This document shows, one piece after another, positions 7,844 through 13,545 of a DNA stretch of 13,545 bases. The stretch's first letter is position 1. Each line of letters begins with the position of its first letter. This DNA comes from Dokdonella_A sp035760865. Lineage in GTDB: Bacteria > Pseudomonadota > Gammaproteobacteria > Xanthomonadales > Rhodanobacteraceae. Made by a program: the position numbers and the translations under genes. The notes under the pieces were generated by a model. It searched no databases. It was given only the letters and a program-made list of their open reading frames with translations, and was not told the origin of the DNA. The stretch is from positions 1 through 13,545 of the forward strand of contig DASTSE010000277.1 in assembly GCA_035760865.1 (NCBI GenBank). The letters are read 5' to 3'.

Positions 7844-7857
7844 TTGACCGGCGTCAA
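7844..7857. promoter_or_regulatory. Crp/Fnr-type operator variant (TTGAC-N4-GTCAA)
   Basis: TTGACCGGCGTCAA has perfect 5-bp inverted arms and keeps the TTGA...TCAA core of FNR/FixK-type sites, but with C/G in place of T/A at the inner position. Its centre is 212 bp upstream of the regulator start and 254 bp upstream of the exporter adaptor. On the - strand AATTCT (7816-7821) lies about 32 bp from its centre and matches 3 of 6 bases of TATAAT, so autoregulation with a leader of about 170 nt is possible. No -10 is evident on the + strand. Confidence 0.5.
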
Positions 7858-8036
7858 CCACGCGCGAACTCGGTCGGGCGTCCGCGAGACCATGGGCAGC
7901 GTCCGCGGCCTGCGGCAGGACGCGACCGAGCGCGACGCTCGATCGGGACGCGTCCCCTGGTGCCGACGCGCCATGCGGCTGCCTGCACGACCATCGACGG
8001 TGCGTGCCCCATGGCGTCGCCGCGCAGCGGCCGCGG

Positions 8037-8050
8037 TTGATTCAGGTCAA
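8037..8050 (+). promoter_or_regulatory. FNR-type activator box of the exporter operon (TTGAT-N4-GTCAA)
   Basis: TTGATTCAGGTCAA matches 9 of 10 specified FNR-consensus bases. Its centre, 8043.5, lies 31 bp before a -10-like TCTGAT, which is class II activator geometry (about -41.5). The predicted start site is near 8085, giving a 5' leader of about 20 nt before the adaptor ATG at 8105. Confidence 0.68.
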
Positions 8051-8071
8051 CACCGATCGGGCGTGGACTGG

Positions 8072-8077
8072 TCTGAT
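8072..8077 (+). promoter_or_regulatory. Likely -10 element of the exporter operon
   Basis: TCTGAT matches TATAAT at 4 of 6 positions and is correctly placed relative to the FNR-type box. No independent -35 was needed or identified, as expected for a class II activated promoter. Confidence 0.45.
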
Positions 8078-8104
8078 CGCCTCGTCGTCCATGTCGAGTC
8101 AGCG

Positions 8105-9139
8105 ATGCGCCTTCCTCCCCATACGTTCGCGGCACTGGCCCTGACGACGCTGGCCGCCCTCGGTGTCGGCATCTTCGCCTACCGCAACTGGCTTCCGTCG
8201 ACCGTCGAAGTGACCGCGCCCGTGCGCGGTCCGGCCGTCGAAGCCGTCTATGCGACCGGAGCCGTCGAGCCGTCGGTGATGCTGCCGATCGCGACCCGGC
8301 TCGCTTCGCGCCTCGTCGAACTCGCGGTCGACGAGGGCGAGCGCGTTCGTGCCGGCCAGGTGCTCGGGCGACTCGAGCACGCCGACCTGCTCAATGCACT
8401 CGCCCAGGCGCGCGCGCAGGAGGCGTTCGCGAAGGACGAGCTCGACCGTGATGCGGCGCTGCTCGGGCGCGGGCTCATCGCTCGCGCGATGCACGACAAG
8501 GCACGCGCGGACTGGCGGGCCGCATCCGCGGCGCGCGCGAAGGCCGCCGCGGAACTGCGCTTCGCCGACCTCGTCTCGCCCGTCGACGGCACCATCGTCC
8601 GGCGCGACGGCGAAGTCGGCCAACTGATCGCGGCCAACGTCCCCGTGTTCTGGGTCGCCGCCGATTCGCCACCGCGCGTCACCGCGGACGTGGACGAAGA
8701 GGACATCGTCCGCGTGAGCGTGGGCCAGGCGGTGCTCGTGCGCGCGGATGCGTTCGGCGATCGCGTGTTCCGCGCGCACGTGCAGGCACTGACGCCGAAA
8801 GGCGATCCCACCGCGCGCACGTACCGCGTGCGTATCGCGTTCGACGAAGCGGTTCCGCTGCTGACCGGCATGACCGCCGAGGCCGACATCATCGTGCGCG
8901 AGGTTCGCGATGCGCTGCTCGTACCGACCACGGCCGTCGTGGCGGGGCGCGTCTGGTGCGTGCGCGCGGGGCGGCTGCAACCCCAGTCCGTCGACGTCGG
9001 CGTACGCGGCGAAGCGCGCACGGAGATCCGCAGCGGGGTCGCGATCGACGACGTCGTCGTGGTCGATCCGCCGAGCTGGGCCACGCCGGGCCGACGCGTG
9101 CGCGTGTCGCCGGTGCCGCCGCCGGGAGCTATCCCGTGA
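8105..9139 (+). CDS. HlyD/MacA-type periplasmic adaptor of an ABC exporter
   Basis: A 344-residue membrane-fusion protein expected to be anchored in the inner membrane and to link the ABC pump to the periplasm or an outer-membrane channel. An N-terminal anchor helix is seen at about 7-26, with no lipobox. Next come the first lipoyl half (about 65-91, VDEGERVRAGQVLGRLE), a short alpha-hairpin (about 92-155), and the second lipoyl half (SPVDGTIVRRDGEVGQLI, about 158-175). A beta-barrel (about 190-265) and a membrane-proximal domain (about 270-335) follow. The hairpin is short, so contact with a TolC-type channel is uncertain, and no such channel gene is in the window. The ATG at 8105 has only a weak ribosome-binding site. 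An in-frame GTG at 8063 would put 14 residues before the anchor and is less likely, since the predicted start of transcription is near 8085. Its stop overlaps the permease start (GTGA). Confidence 0.9.
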   Translation: MRLPPHTFAALALTTLAALGVGIFAYRNWLPSTVEVTAPVRGPAVEAVYATGAVEPSVMLPIATRLASRLVELAVDEGERVRAGQVLGRLEHADLLNALAQARAQEAFAKDELDRDAALLGRGLIARAMHDKARADWRAASAARAKAAAELRFADLVSPVDGTIVRRDGEVGQLIAANVPVFWVAADSPPRVTADVDEEDIVRVSVGQAVLVRADAFGDRVFRAHVQALTPKGDPTARTYRVRIAFDEAVPLLTGMTAEADIIVREVRDALLVPTTAVVAGRVWCVRAGRLQPQSVDVGVRGEARTEIRSGVAIDDVVVVDPPSWATPGRRVRVSPVPPPGAIP

Positions 9140-10383
9140 TCGGCCTGCTCGCCTCCATCGCGGGCCGGCACCTGCGGGCGCGCCGTCGCCAGAGCATCGT
9201 CTCGCTGCTCGGCATCGTGCTCGGCGTTTCGTTCTTCCTCGCGATCTCGGCGATGATGCAGGGCTCGGAGAGCGACTTCCTGCGCCGCCTCGTCGACAAC
9301 TCGCCGCACATCACGATCGTCGACGAGTACCGCCGCCCCAACGTCCAGCCCGTGCAACGCGTCTACCCGGATGGCGCGGTGGACGTCCGGCACGTGAAGC
9401 CGATGACCGAAACGCGCGGCATCCGCGGCTATCCGCGCGTCATCGACTTCCTGCGCAAGCGCCAGGACGTTCACGCGTCGGCCGTGCTGGTCGGCGAGGC
9501 ACTGGTGAGTTTCGCCGGTAAGGACCGCGCGGTCACGCTCACGGGCATCGTCCCGGCCGACTACGCGCGCGTGTCGACGATCGACGAGCACCTGATCGCA
9601 GGCTCGCTGTCGAACCTTGCGGCGAATCCCAATGGCGTCATCATCGGCGACGAACTCGCACGCATCCTCAGCGTGGCGATGTCGGGCAGCATCACGATGT
9701 CGGGGCCCGGCGGCAACGCGCGCGTATTCAAGATCGTCGGGCTGTTCCATACCGGCCGCGCGGGCGCGGATTCGGGCCAGGCATTCGCGACGATCGAGCG
9801 CGTGCAGGCGCTCACGGGCCGCATCCATCGCGCCAATACGATCGTGGTCAAGCTCGACGATCCCGAGCAGGCGCGCGCCGAAGCGGAACGCATCGAACGG
9901 CGCATCCGCTACAAGTCCATTTCGTGGCAGGAGCAGTCCGAGGACCTCATGAGCGCGCTGCTGCTGCGCCGGATCATCATGTACGCGGTCGTCGGCGCGG
10001 TCCTCGTCGTCGCCGCGTTCGGCATCTACAACGTGATCTCGACCGTCGTGATGGAGAAGCAGCGCGACATCGCGATCCTGCGTTCGATGGGCTTCGACGC
10101 GCGCGACATCGAGCGCATCTTCGTGTTGCAGGGCGGCCTGATCGGCCTGGTCGGCAATGCGTTCGGACTCGCGCTCGGCAGTGCGCTGATGCTCCTGCTC
10201 GGCCGGCTGCGCTTCCGCATGCCCGGCAGCACCGACCTCAATGCACTCGCGATCGACTGGGGCTGGGCGCAATTCGCCCTCGCCGGCGCCATGGCGATGG
10301 CCGCAGCGGTCATCGCGGCCTGGCTGCCCGCGCGCCGCGCGGCGCGCGTCGAGCCGGTCGACGTGCTGCGCGGGGGCGTGTGA
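9136..10383 (+). CDS. MacB/LolC-type ABC transporter permease (FtsX fold)
   Basis: A 415-residue inner-membrane protein with the four-helix MacB/FtsX topology. TM1 is at about 22-41. A large periplasmic domain (about 42-275, MacB core type) follows, then TM2 (about 280-303), TM3 (about 330-356) and TM4 (about 378-398). The cytoplasmic loop EKQRDIAILRSMGF after TM2 is the coupling segment typical of LolC/LolE and MacB proteins. The C-terminal PARRAARVEPVDVLRGG is also characteristic. Proteins of this fold do not move substrate through the membrane; they act as mechanotransmitters that extrude molecules from the periplasm or release lipoproteins. Together with an HlyD-type partner this favours a MacAB-like pump over a Lol system. 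The start is a GTG at 9136, overlapping the adaptor stop by 4 bp, with GGGAG 7 bases upstream. The substrate is unknown. Confidence 0.91.
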   Translation: MIGLLASIAGRHLRARRRQSIVSLLGIVLGVSFFLAISAMMQGSESDFLRRLVDNSPHITIVDEYRRPNVQPVQRVYPDGAVDVRHVKPMTETRGIRGYPRVIDFLRKRQDVHASAVLVGEALVSFAGKDRAVTLTGIVPADYARVSTIDEHLIAGSLSNLAANPNGVIIGDELARILSVAMSGSITMSGPGGNARVFKIVGLFHTGRAGADSGQAFATIERVQALTGRIHRANTIVVKLDDPEQARAEAERIERRIRYKSISWQEQSEDLMSALLLRRIIMYAVVGAVLVVAAFGIYNVISTVVMEKQRDIAILRSMGFDARDIERIFVLQGGLIGLVGNAFGLALGSALMLLLGRLRFRMPGSTDLNALAIDWGWAQFALAGAMAMAAAVIAAWLPARRAARVEPVDVLRGGV

Positions 10384-11090
10384 TGGAGCCGGTGATCCGT
10401 GCCGAGCATGTCTCGCGCAGGTTGACGGCGGAAGTCCCGGTCACGCTCGTCGACGACGTGTCGATGGACATCCGCAGCGGCGAGTGCGTCGCGATCACGG
10501 GGCCGTCGGGATCGGGCAAGTCTTCGCTGCTGTACCTGCTCGGGCTGCTCGACGTCCCGGACAGCGGCAGCATCTGGCTCGACGGCGCCGATGCGGCGCG
10601 GTTCGCGGAGCACGAACGCGCCGAAGCGCGCCTGCGGACGATCGGATTCGTGTTCCAGTCGCATTTCCTGCTGCCCGAGTTCACCGCGCTCGAAAACGTG
10701 CTGCTGCCGATGCGCCGGCTCGGGCGACTGGATCGCAAGGATATGGACCGGCGCGGGCTGTCGCTGCTGCAACAGCTCGGACTCGCCGACCAGTCGGGAA
10801 AGCTGCCTCGCCAGATGTCCGGCGGCCAGAGCCAGCGCGTCGCGATCGCGCGTGCGCTCGCCAACGATCCGGCGCTGATCCTTGCCGACGAGCCCACCGG
10901 GAACCTCGACAGCGTCTCCAGCCGGACCGTGCAGGAGACAATCCTGAAACTCGCCCACGAGTACCAGCGTGCCGTCGCGATCGTCACGCACGACGCCGCG
11001 TTCGCCGCGCGAGCGGACCGCGTGCTCAGGCTCGTCGACGGCCGGCTGGTGCCGGGCGAAGCGACGCCTTCTCCACCCGCCGCACCATGA
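10383..11090 (+). CDS. ABC exporter ATPase subunit (MacB/LolD type)
   Basis: A 235-residue cytoplasmic ATPase that powers the adjacent permease. All nucleotide-binding motifs are intact: Walker A GPSGSGKS (40-47), Q-loop Gln92 (FVFQSHF), signature MSGGQ (145-149), Walker B LILADEPTGNLDS (Asp169, Glu170) and switch His203 (VTHD). The MSGGQ variant and the DEPTGNLDS segment are typical of the LolD/MacB/FtsE group. The ATPase is separate from the permease, unlike E. coli MacB, where the two are fused. The ATG overlaps the permease stop by one base (TGATG), with GGGGG four bases upstream. The gene ends 24 bp from the stop of the convergent phosphoribosyltransferase fusion, and I see no obvious terminator in that gap. 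Confidence 0.95.
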   Translation: MEPVIRAEHVSRRLTAEVPVTLVDDVSMDIRSGECVAITGPSGSGKSSLLYLLGLLDVPDSGSIWLDGADAARFAEHERAEARLRTIGFVFQSHFLLPEFTALENVLLPMRRLGRLDRKDMDRRGLSLLQQLGLADQSGKLPRQMSGGQSQRVAIARALANDPALILADEPTGNLDSVSSRTVQETILKLAHEYQRAVAIVTHDAAFAARADRVLRLVDGRLVPGEATPSPPAAP

Positions 11091-11114
11091 GCGGCGCGGG
11101 TGCGCAGCGTCGCC

Positions 11115-12470
11115 TCACGACGCGCGCCGTCCGCTGCCGTTGACGCGCGCATCGACACTGCGCGCAGCGGTCGGTTGCATCGCCGTGCTGCCGAATGCGC
11201 GTACGAACCAGTCGGCTGCGTGCTGCGCCGCCTGCTCGAGCGTGCCCGGCTCGGCGAACAGATGCGTCGCGCCGGGCACGATGACAAGCTCGGCCCACGG
11301 CCCCATCGCCGCGCGCGCGGCGCGGTTGAGTTCGAGCACCTCGTGGTCCGCTCCGCCGACGACGAGCAGGGTCGGGGTACGGACCTGCGCCAGCGCGCGT
11401 TCGCCCGCGAGGTCCGGCCGGCCGCCGCGCGACACCACCGCGGCGACGTGCCCCGGATGCTCGGCCGCGACCTGCAGCGCGGCCGCGGCGCCGGTGCTCG
11501 CGCCGAACAGGCCGATCGGCAACGTCTTCAACGCGGACTGGCGTCGGGCCCAGCGCAGCGCGGCGTCGAGCCGTTCATGCAGCAGTGCGATGTCGAACCG
11601 CCGGCGGGCGTCGGCGTCCTCCTCGACCGTCAGCAGGTCGAACAGCAGCGTCGCGATCCCGCACCGCTGCAGCACGCCGGCAACGAAACGATTGCGCGAG
11701 CTGTGCCGGCTGCTGCCGCTGCCGTGCGCGAACAGGACGAGTCCGAGTGGCGACGCCGGCGTCACGAGGTCGCCGTCGAGTTCGGCCTCGGGTATCGCAA
11801 TCCGCACCGCGCGCGACACCGCCGTCGCGGTCGAACCCTGCTGCCCGAGCAGTCCGATCACCTCGTCGTCCTCGACGGCCGAGAAATCCTTGTAGTAGAG
11901 GCCCACCGCATGGAACGGCGACGGCGTCGCGAGGCAGACGGTGTCGTCCGCATGGCGCGACACCTCGGCCAGGCTGTCGCGCGCGGCGACCGGCACGGCG
12001 CATACGAGCCGCGCCGGATGCCGCGCCCGCAGTGCGCGCAACGCGGCGATCATCGTGGCGCCGGTCGCGAGGCCGTCATCGACGACGATCACGACGCGCC
12101 CGCCGACATCCGCTGCGGCGCGGCCGGCGCAGTAGCGTTGCCGCCGCTCGCGGATCACGTCGAGCTGCCGCTTCGCTTCCGCGACGACATAGGCGTCGTC
12201 GGCGCCGAACCAGCGCGCATTCTCGTTGAGCATCACGCTGCCGCGTTCGTCGACCGCGCCGATCGCGAGTTCCGGATTGTCGGGCGCGCCGAGCTTGCGC
12301 ACGAGCACGATGTCGAGCTCGCCGCCGAGCATGTCGGCGACGATGCGGGCGATCGGCACGGCACCGCGTGGGATCGCCAGCACCAGCGGGTTCTGGCCGC
12401 GGTATTTCGCCAGCGCCTCGCCGAGGGACCGGGCGGCGTCTTCGCGGTCGGCGAACGGCAATCGACTCAT
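11115..12470 (-). CDS. Phosphoribosyltransferase fused to an alpha/beta hydrolase (dienelactone-hydrolase-like)
   Basis: A 451-residue two-domain protein. Residues 1 to about 215 are a type I phosphoribosyltransferase: IPRGAVPIA (33-41), LDIVLVRKLGAP (52-63) and the PRPP-binding loop VVIVVDDGLATGAT (126-139). Residues about 225-430 are an alpha/beta hydrolase whose triad can be read as Ser325 (GASTG nucleophile elbow), Asp375 (VVGGADHEVL) and His403 (PGATHLF). Hydrolases of the dienelactone-hydrolase-like group act on esters or lactones, but no substrate is known for this arrangement. Both active sites look intact. GGAGCAGGG lies just before the ATG at 12470. The promoter is inferred from the FNR-type box at 12527 with TATCGT at class II distance. 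The gene is divergent from an erythromycin-esterase-like gene that may share the box. Such pairs occur in low-oxygen or stress gene clusters of betaproteobacteria (recalled, not checked). Confidence 0.9.
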   Translation of the reverse strand: MSRLPFADREDAARSLGEALAKYRGQNPLVLAIPRGAVPIARIVADMLGGELDIVLVRKLGAPDNPELAIGAVDERGSVMLNENARWFGADDAYVVAEAKRQLDVIRERRQRYCAGRAAADVGGRVVIVVDDGLATGATMIAALRALRARHPARLVCAVPVAARDSLAEVSRHADDTVCLATPSPFHAVGLYYKDFSAVEDDEVIGLLGQQGSTATAVSRAVRIAIPEAELDGDLVTPASPLGLVLFAHGSGSSRHSSRNRFVAGVLQRCGIATLLFDLLTVEEDADARRRFDIALLHERLDAALRWARRQSALKTLPIGLFGASTGAAAALQVAAEHPGHVAAVVSRGGRPDLAGERALAQVRTPTLLVVGGADHEVLELNRAARAAMGPWAELVIVPGATHLFAEPGTLEQAAQHAADWFVRAFGSTAMQPTAARSVDARVNGSGRRAS

Positions 12471-12499
12471 GGCCCTGCTCCGCTGCTGCGACGAACCGA

Positions 12500-12505
12500 A
12501 CGATA
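12500..12505 (-). promoter_or_regulatory. Likely -10 element of the phosphoribosyltransferase-hydrolase gene
   Basis: On the - strand TATCGT matches TATAAT at 4 of 6 positions. Its centre is 31 bp from the centre of the 12527-12540 box, the same spacing as at the exporter promoter. The predicted start is near 12492, leaving a leader of about 22 nt that contains the ribosome-binding site. Confidence 0.48.
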
Positions 12506-12526
12506 GGCCGGTCGGACCCCGTTCAA

Positions 12527-12540
12527 TTGATATTGGTCAA
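12527..12540. promoter_or_regulatory. FNR-type box between divergent genes (TTGAT-N4-GTCAA)
   Basis: TTGATATTGGTCAA matches 9 of 10 specified FNR-consensus bases and has the same arms as the box at 8037. It lies in the 109-bp gap between the phosphoribosyltransferase fusion and the esterase-family gene. On the - strand a -10-like TATCGT sits at class II distance. On the + strand only CATCCT (12562-12567, 3 of 6) occurs at the same 31-bp spacing, so control of the esterase gene is less certain. Confidence 0.68.
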
Positions 12541-12579
12541 GATGGCGCCGTCCGCGGGCGCCATCCTGCAGCGCACGCC

Positions 12580-13545
12580 ATGACTACCCTCCTGCGCTCC
12601 TCCAATGTCGCCCTGCGTCGAAGCGCGCACCTGCTCGACGGCAGCTCGCGCGACTACGATGCGCTGCTCGAGATGGTCGGCGAGCGCCCATTCGTGCTGC
12701 TCGGCGAGGCGAGCCACGGCACCCACGAGTTCTACGAGATGCGCGCGCGGATCACGCGCCGGCTCGTCGAGGAGCGCGGCTTCGACGCGATCGCGATCGA
12801 AGGCGACTGGCCCGATACCCTCCAGCTGAACCGCTACGCGTGCAACGGCGACGCGGTGTCGCTCGATGCGGCATTCGACCAGTTCCAGCGCTTCCCGACC
12901 TGGATGTGGCGCAACCGCGTCGTGCGCGATTTCGTGCAATGGCTGCACGCGCACAACGCCGCACTGCCGGAGGCCGCGAGGGTCGGCATCCACGGGCTCG
13001 ACCTCTACAGCCTCTACCGTTCCGCCGAAGCGGTGATCGCCTACCTCGAGCAGGTCGACCCCACCCAGGTGGAAGCGGCGAAGCGCCTCTACGCGTGCCT
13101 GGACCACGTGCGCGATCCGCAGGACTACGGCTACGCCGCCGCTGCCGGGCTGCGCCCGCCGTGCCGCGATGCCGCGGCGAAACTGCTCGTCGACCTCGTG
13201 CGCAAGGCGCCCGAGTATCGCGCCGACGACGGCCGCGCGAAGGCGAACGAGCAGTTCATCGCCGAACGCAATGCGTACGTCGTGCTCAATGCCGAACATT
13301 ACTACCGCGCGATGTTCGCCGGCCGGGCGAACACGTGGAACCTGCGCGACGCCCACATGGTGAACACCCTGCTCGCGCTGCGACGGCACCTGCGCGACAA
13401 CGGTCGCAGCGGACGCATCGTCGTATGGGCGCACAATTCCCACCTCGGCGACGCGCGCGCCACCTCGATGAGCAAGCGCGGCGAGTGGAACGTCGGCCAG
13501 CTCATGCGCGAGGAGGTCGGCCGCGACAACGTACTGCTCGTCGGC
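12580..13545 (+). CDS. Erythromycin-esterase-family protein, N-terminal 322 residues (runs off window)
   Basis: The frame is open from the ATG at 12580 to the window edge, giving 322 residues of a family usually a little over 400 long. Family motifs are LLGEASHGTHEFY, with Glu43, His46 and Glu50, then IAIEGDWPD with Glu74, and VVWAHNSHLGDA with His285 and His288. In the macrolide esterase EreB, His46 has been proposed as the catalytic base, and the glutamates and histidines here occupy the expected motif positions. Many chromosomal members have no known link to macrolides, and no resistance should be inferred. A hydrolase acting on an ester or lactone is the safest statement. There is no Shine-Dalgarno before the ATG and no other start until Met32, which would remove conserved sequence. 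It is divergent from the phosphoribosyltransferase-hydrolase fusion and probably shares its FNR-type box. Confidence 0.9.
   Translation, partial: MTTLLRSSNVALRRSAHLLDGSSRDYDALLEMVGERPFVLLGEASHGTHEFYEMRARITRRLVEERGFDAIAIEGDWPDTLQLNRYACNGDAVSLDAAFDQFQRFPTWMWRNRVVRDFVQWLHAHNAALPEAARVGIHGLDLYSLYRSAEAVIAYLEQVDPTQVEAAKRLYACLDHVRDPQDYGYAAAAGLRPPCRDAAAKLLVDLVRKAPEYRADDGRAKANEQFIAERNAYVVLNAEHYYRAMFAGRANTWNLRDAHMVNTLLALRRHLRDNGRSGRIVVWAHNSHLGDARATSMSKRGEWNVGQLMREEVGRDNVLLVG

Larger units (their letters stand above)
7639..8104. other. 466-bp divergent intergenic control region
   Basis: This gap separates the regulator (- strand) from the exporter operon (+ strand). It contains the regulator's Shine-Dalgarno, a 16-bp palindrome at 7725-7740, FNR-type boxes at 7844-7857 and 8037-8050, and a -10-like hexamer at 8072-8077. 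Open frames crossing it are arginine-rich and resemble no family, so I call it non-coding. The stretch 7858-8036 between the two boxes has no feature I can support. Confidence 0.65.

Noticed and set aside
7891..8104. Longer start for the adaptor from ATG 7891 or GTG 8063
   Set aside because: The 7891 start would place the FNR-type box and -10 inside the gene and add an arginine-rich stretch before the membrane anchor. The 8063 start would precede the predicted transcription start.
8248..10272. Antisense frame of about 670 codons opposite the adaptor and permease
   Set aside because: Low-complexity Arg/Asp/Ala composition, no motifs, and it opposes two well-supported genes.
9136..11090. Assigning the exporter as the lipoprotein-release system LolCDE
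   Set aside because: There is a single permease and an HlyD-type adaptor, which fits a MacAB-like pump better despite the LolC-like coupling loop.
11087..11143. ATG overlapping the ATPase stop (ATGA), opening an 18-codon frame
   Set aside because: Arginine-rich and very short, overlaps the end of the convergent gene, and has no supporting signal beyond the overlap.
12580..13545. Calling the esterase-family gene a macrolide-resistance gene
   Set aside because: The family is broad and mostly chromosomal with unknown substrates. The context (FNR-type box, phosphoribosyltransferase-hydrolase neighbour) suggests a stress or metabolic role.

Overview
This is a gene-dense, very GC-rich stretch of about 13.5 kb with strongly G/C-ending codons. 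It looks like chromosome of a high-GC proteobacterium, most likely a betaproteobacterium or a close relative. That placement is inferred from protein style, FNR-type operators and base composition, and no taxonomic marker gene is present. I see no rRNA, tRNA, insertion sequence, CRISPR array or phage gene.

Region 1 (about 1-6466, + strand) is a glycogen/alpha-glucan turnover operon with overlapping genes. It holds the C-terminal third of a short-type alpha-glucan phosphorylase, a complete branching enzyme (GlgB), and a single 1291-codon gene that fuses a GlgX-type debranching enzyme to a MalQ-type 4-alpha-glucanotransferase. All three catalytic carboxylates of each GH13 or GH77 domain can be located, at spacings that match characterised relatives. 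Together the enzymes would shorten outer chains, remove the stubs and recycle the released maltodextrins back to phosphorylase substrates.

Region 2 (about 6528-8104) holds a 40-residue single-span membrane protein and a Crp/Fnr-family regulator, both on the - strand. The regulator has the FNR-type DNA-reading motif (E..SR) but none of the iron-sulfur cysteines of FNR. The flanking non-coding DNA carries three 14-bp FNR-type palindromes (TTGA-N6-TCAA).

Region 3 (8105-11090, + strand) is an overlapping three-gene operon for a MacAB-like exporter: HlyD/MacA-type adaptor, MacB/LolC-type permease and ABC ATPase. A TTGAT-N4-GTCAA box and a -10-like hexamer sit in class II geometry just upstream.

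Region 4 (11115 to the end) is a divergent pair: a phosphoribosyltransferase/alpha-beta hydrolase fusion on the - strand and an erythromycin-esterase-family protein on the + strand, cut by the window edge. The fourth box lies between them, again with a -10-like hexamer at the same spacing on the phosphoribosyltransferase side.

The unifying hypothesis is a small regulon in regions 2-4: a cysteine-less FNR/DNR-like regulator controlling itself, a tiny membrane protein, an exporter and two enzymes typical of low-oxygen or stress gene clusters. The glycogen operon is next to it, but no box was found in front of any gene visible there, and its true promoter lies upstream of the window.
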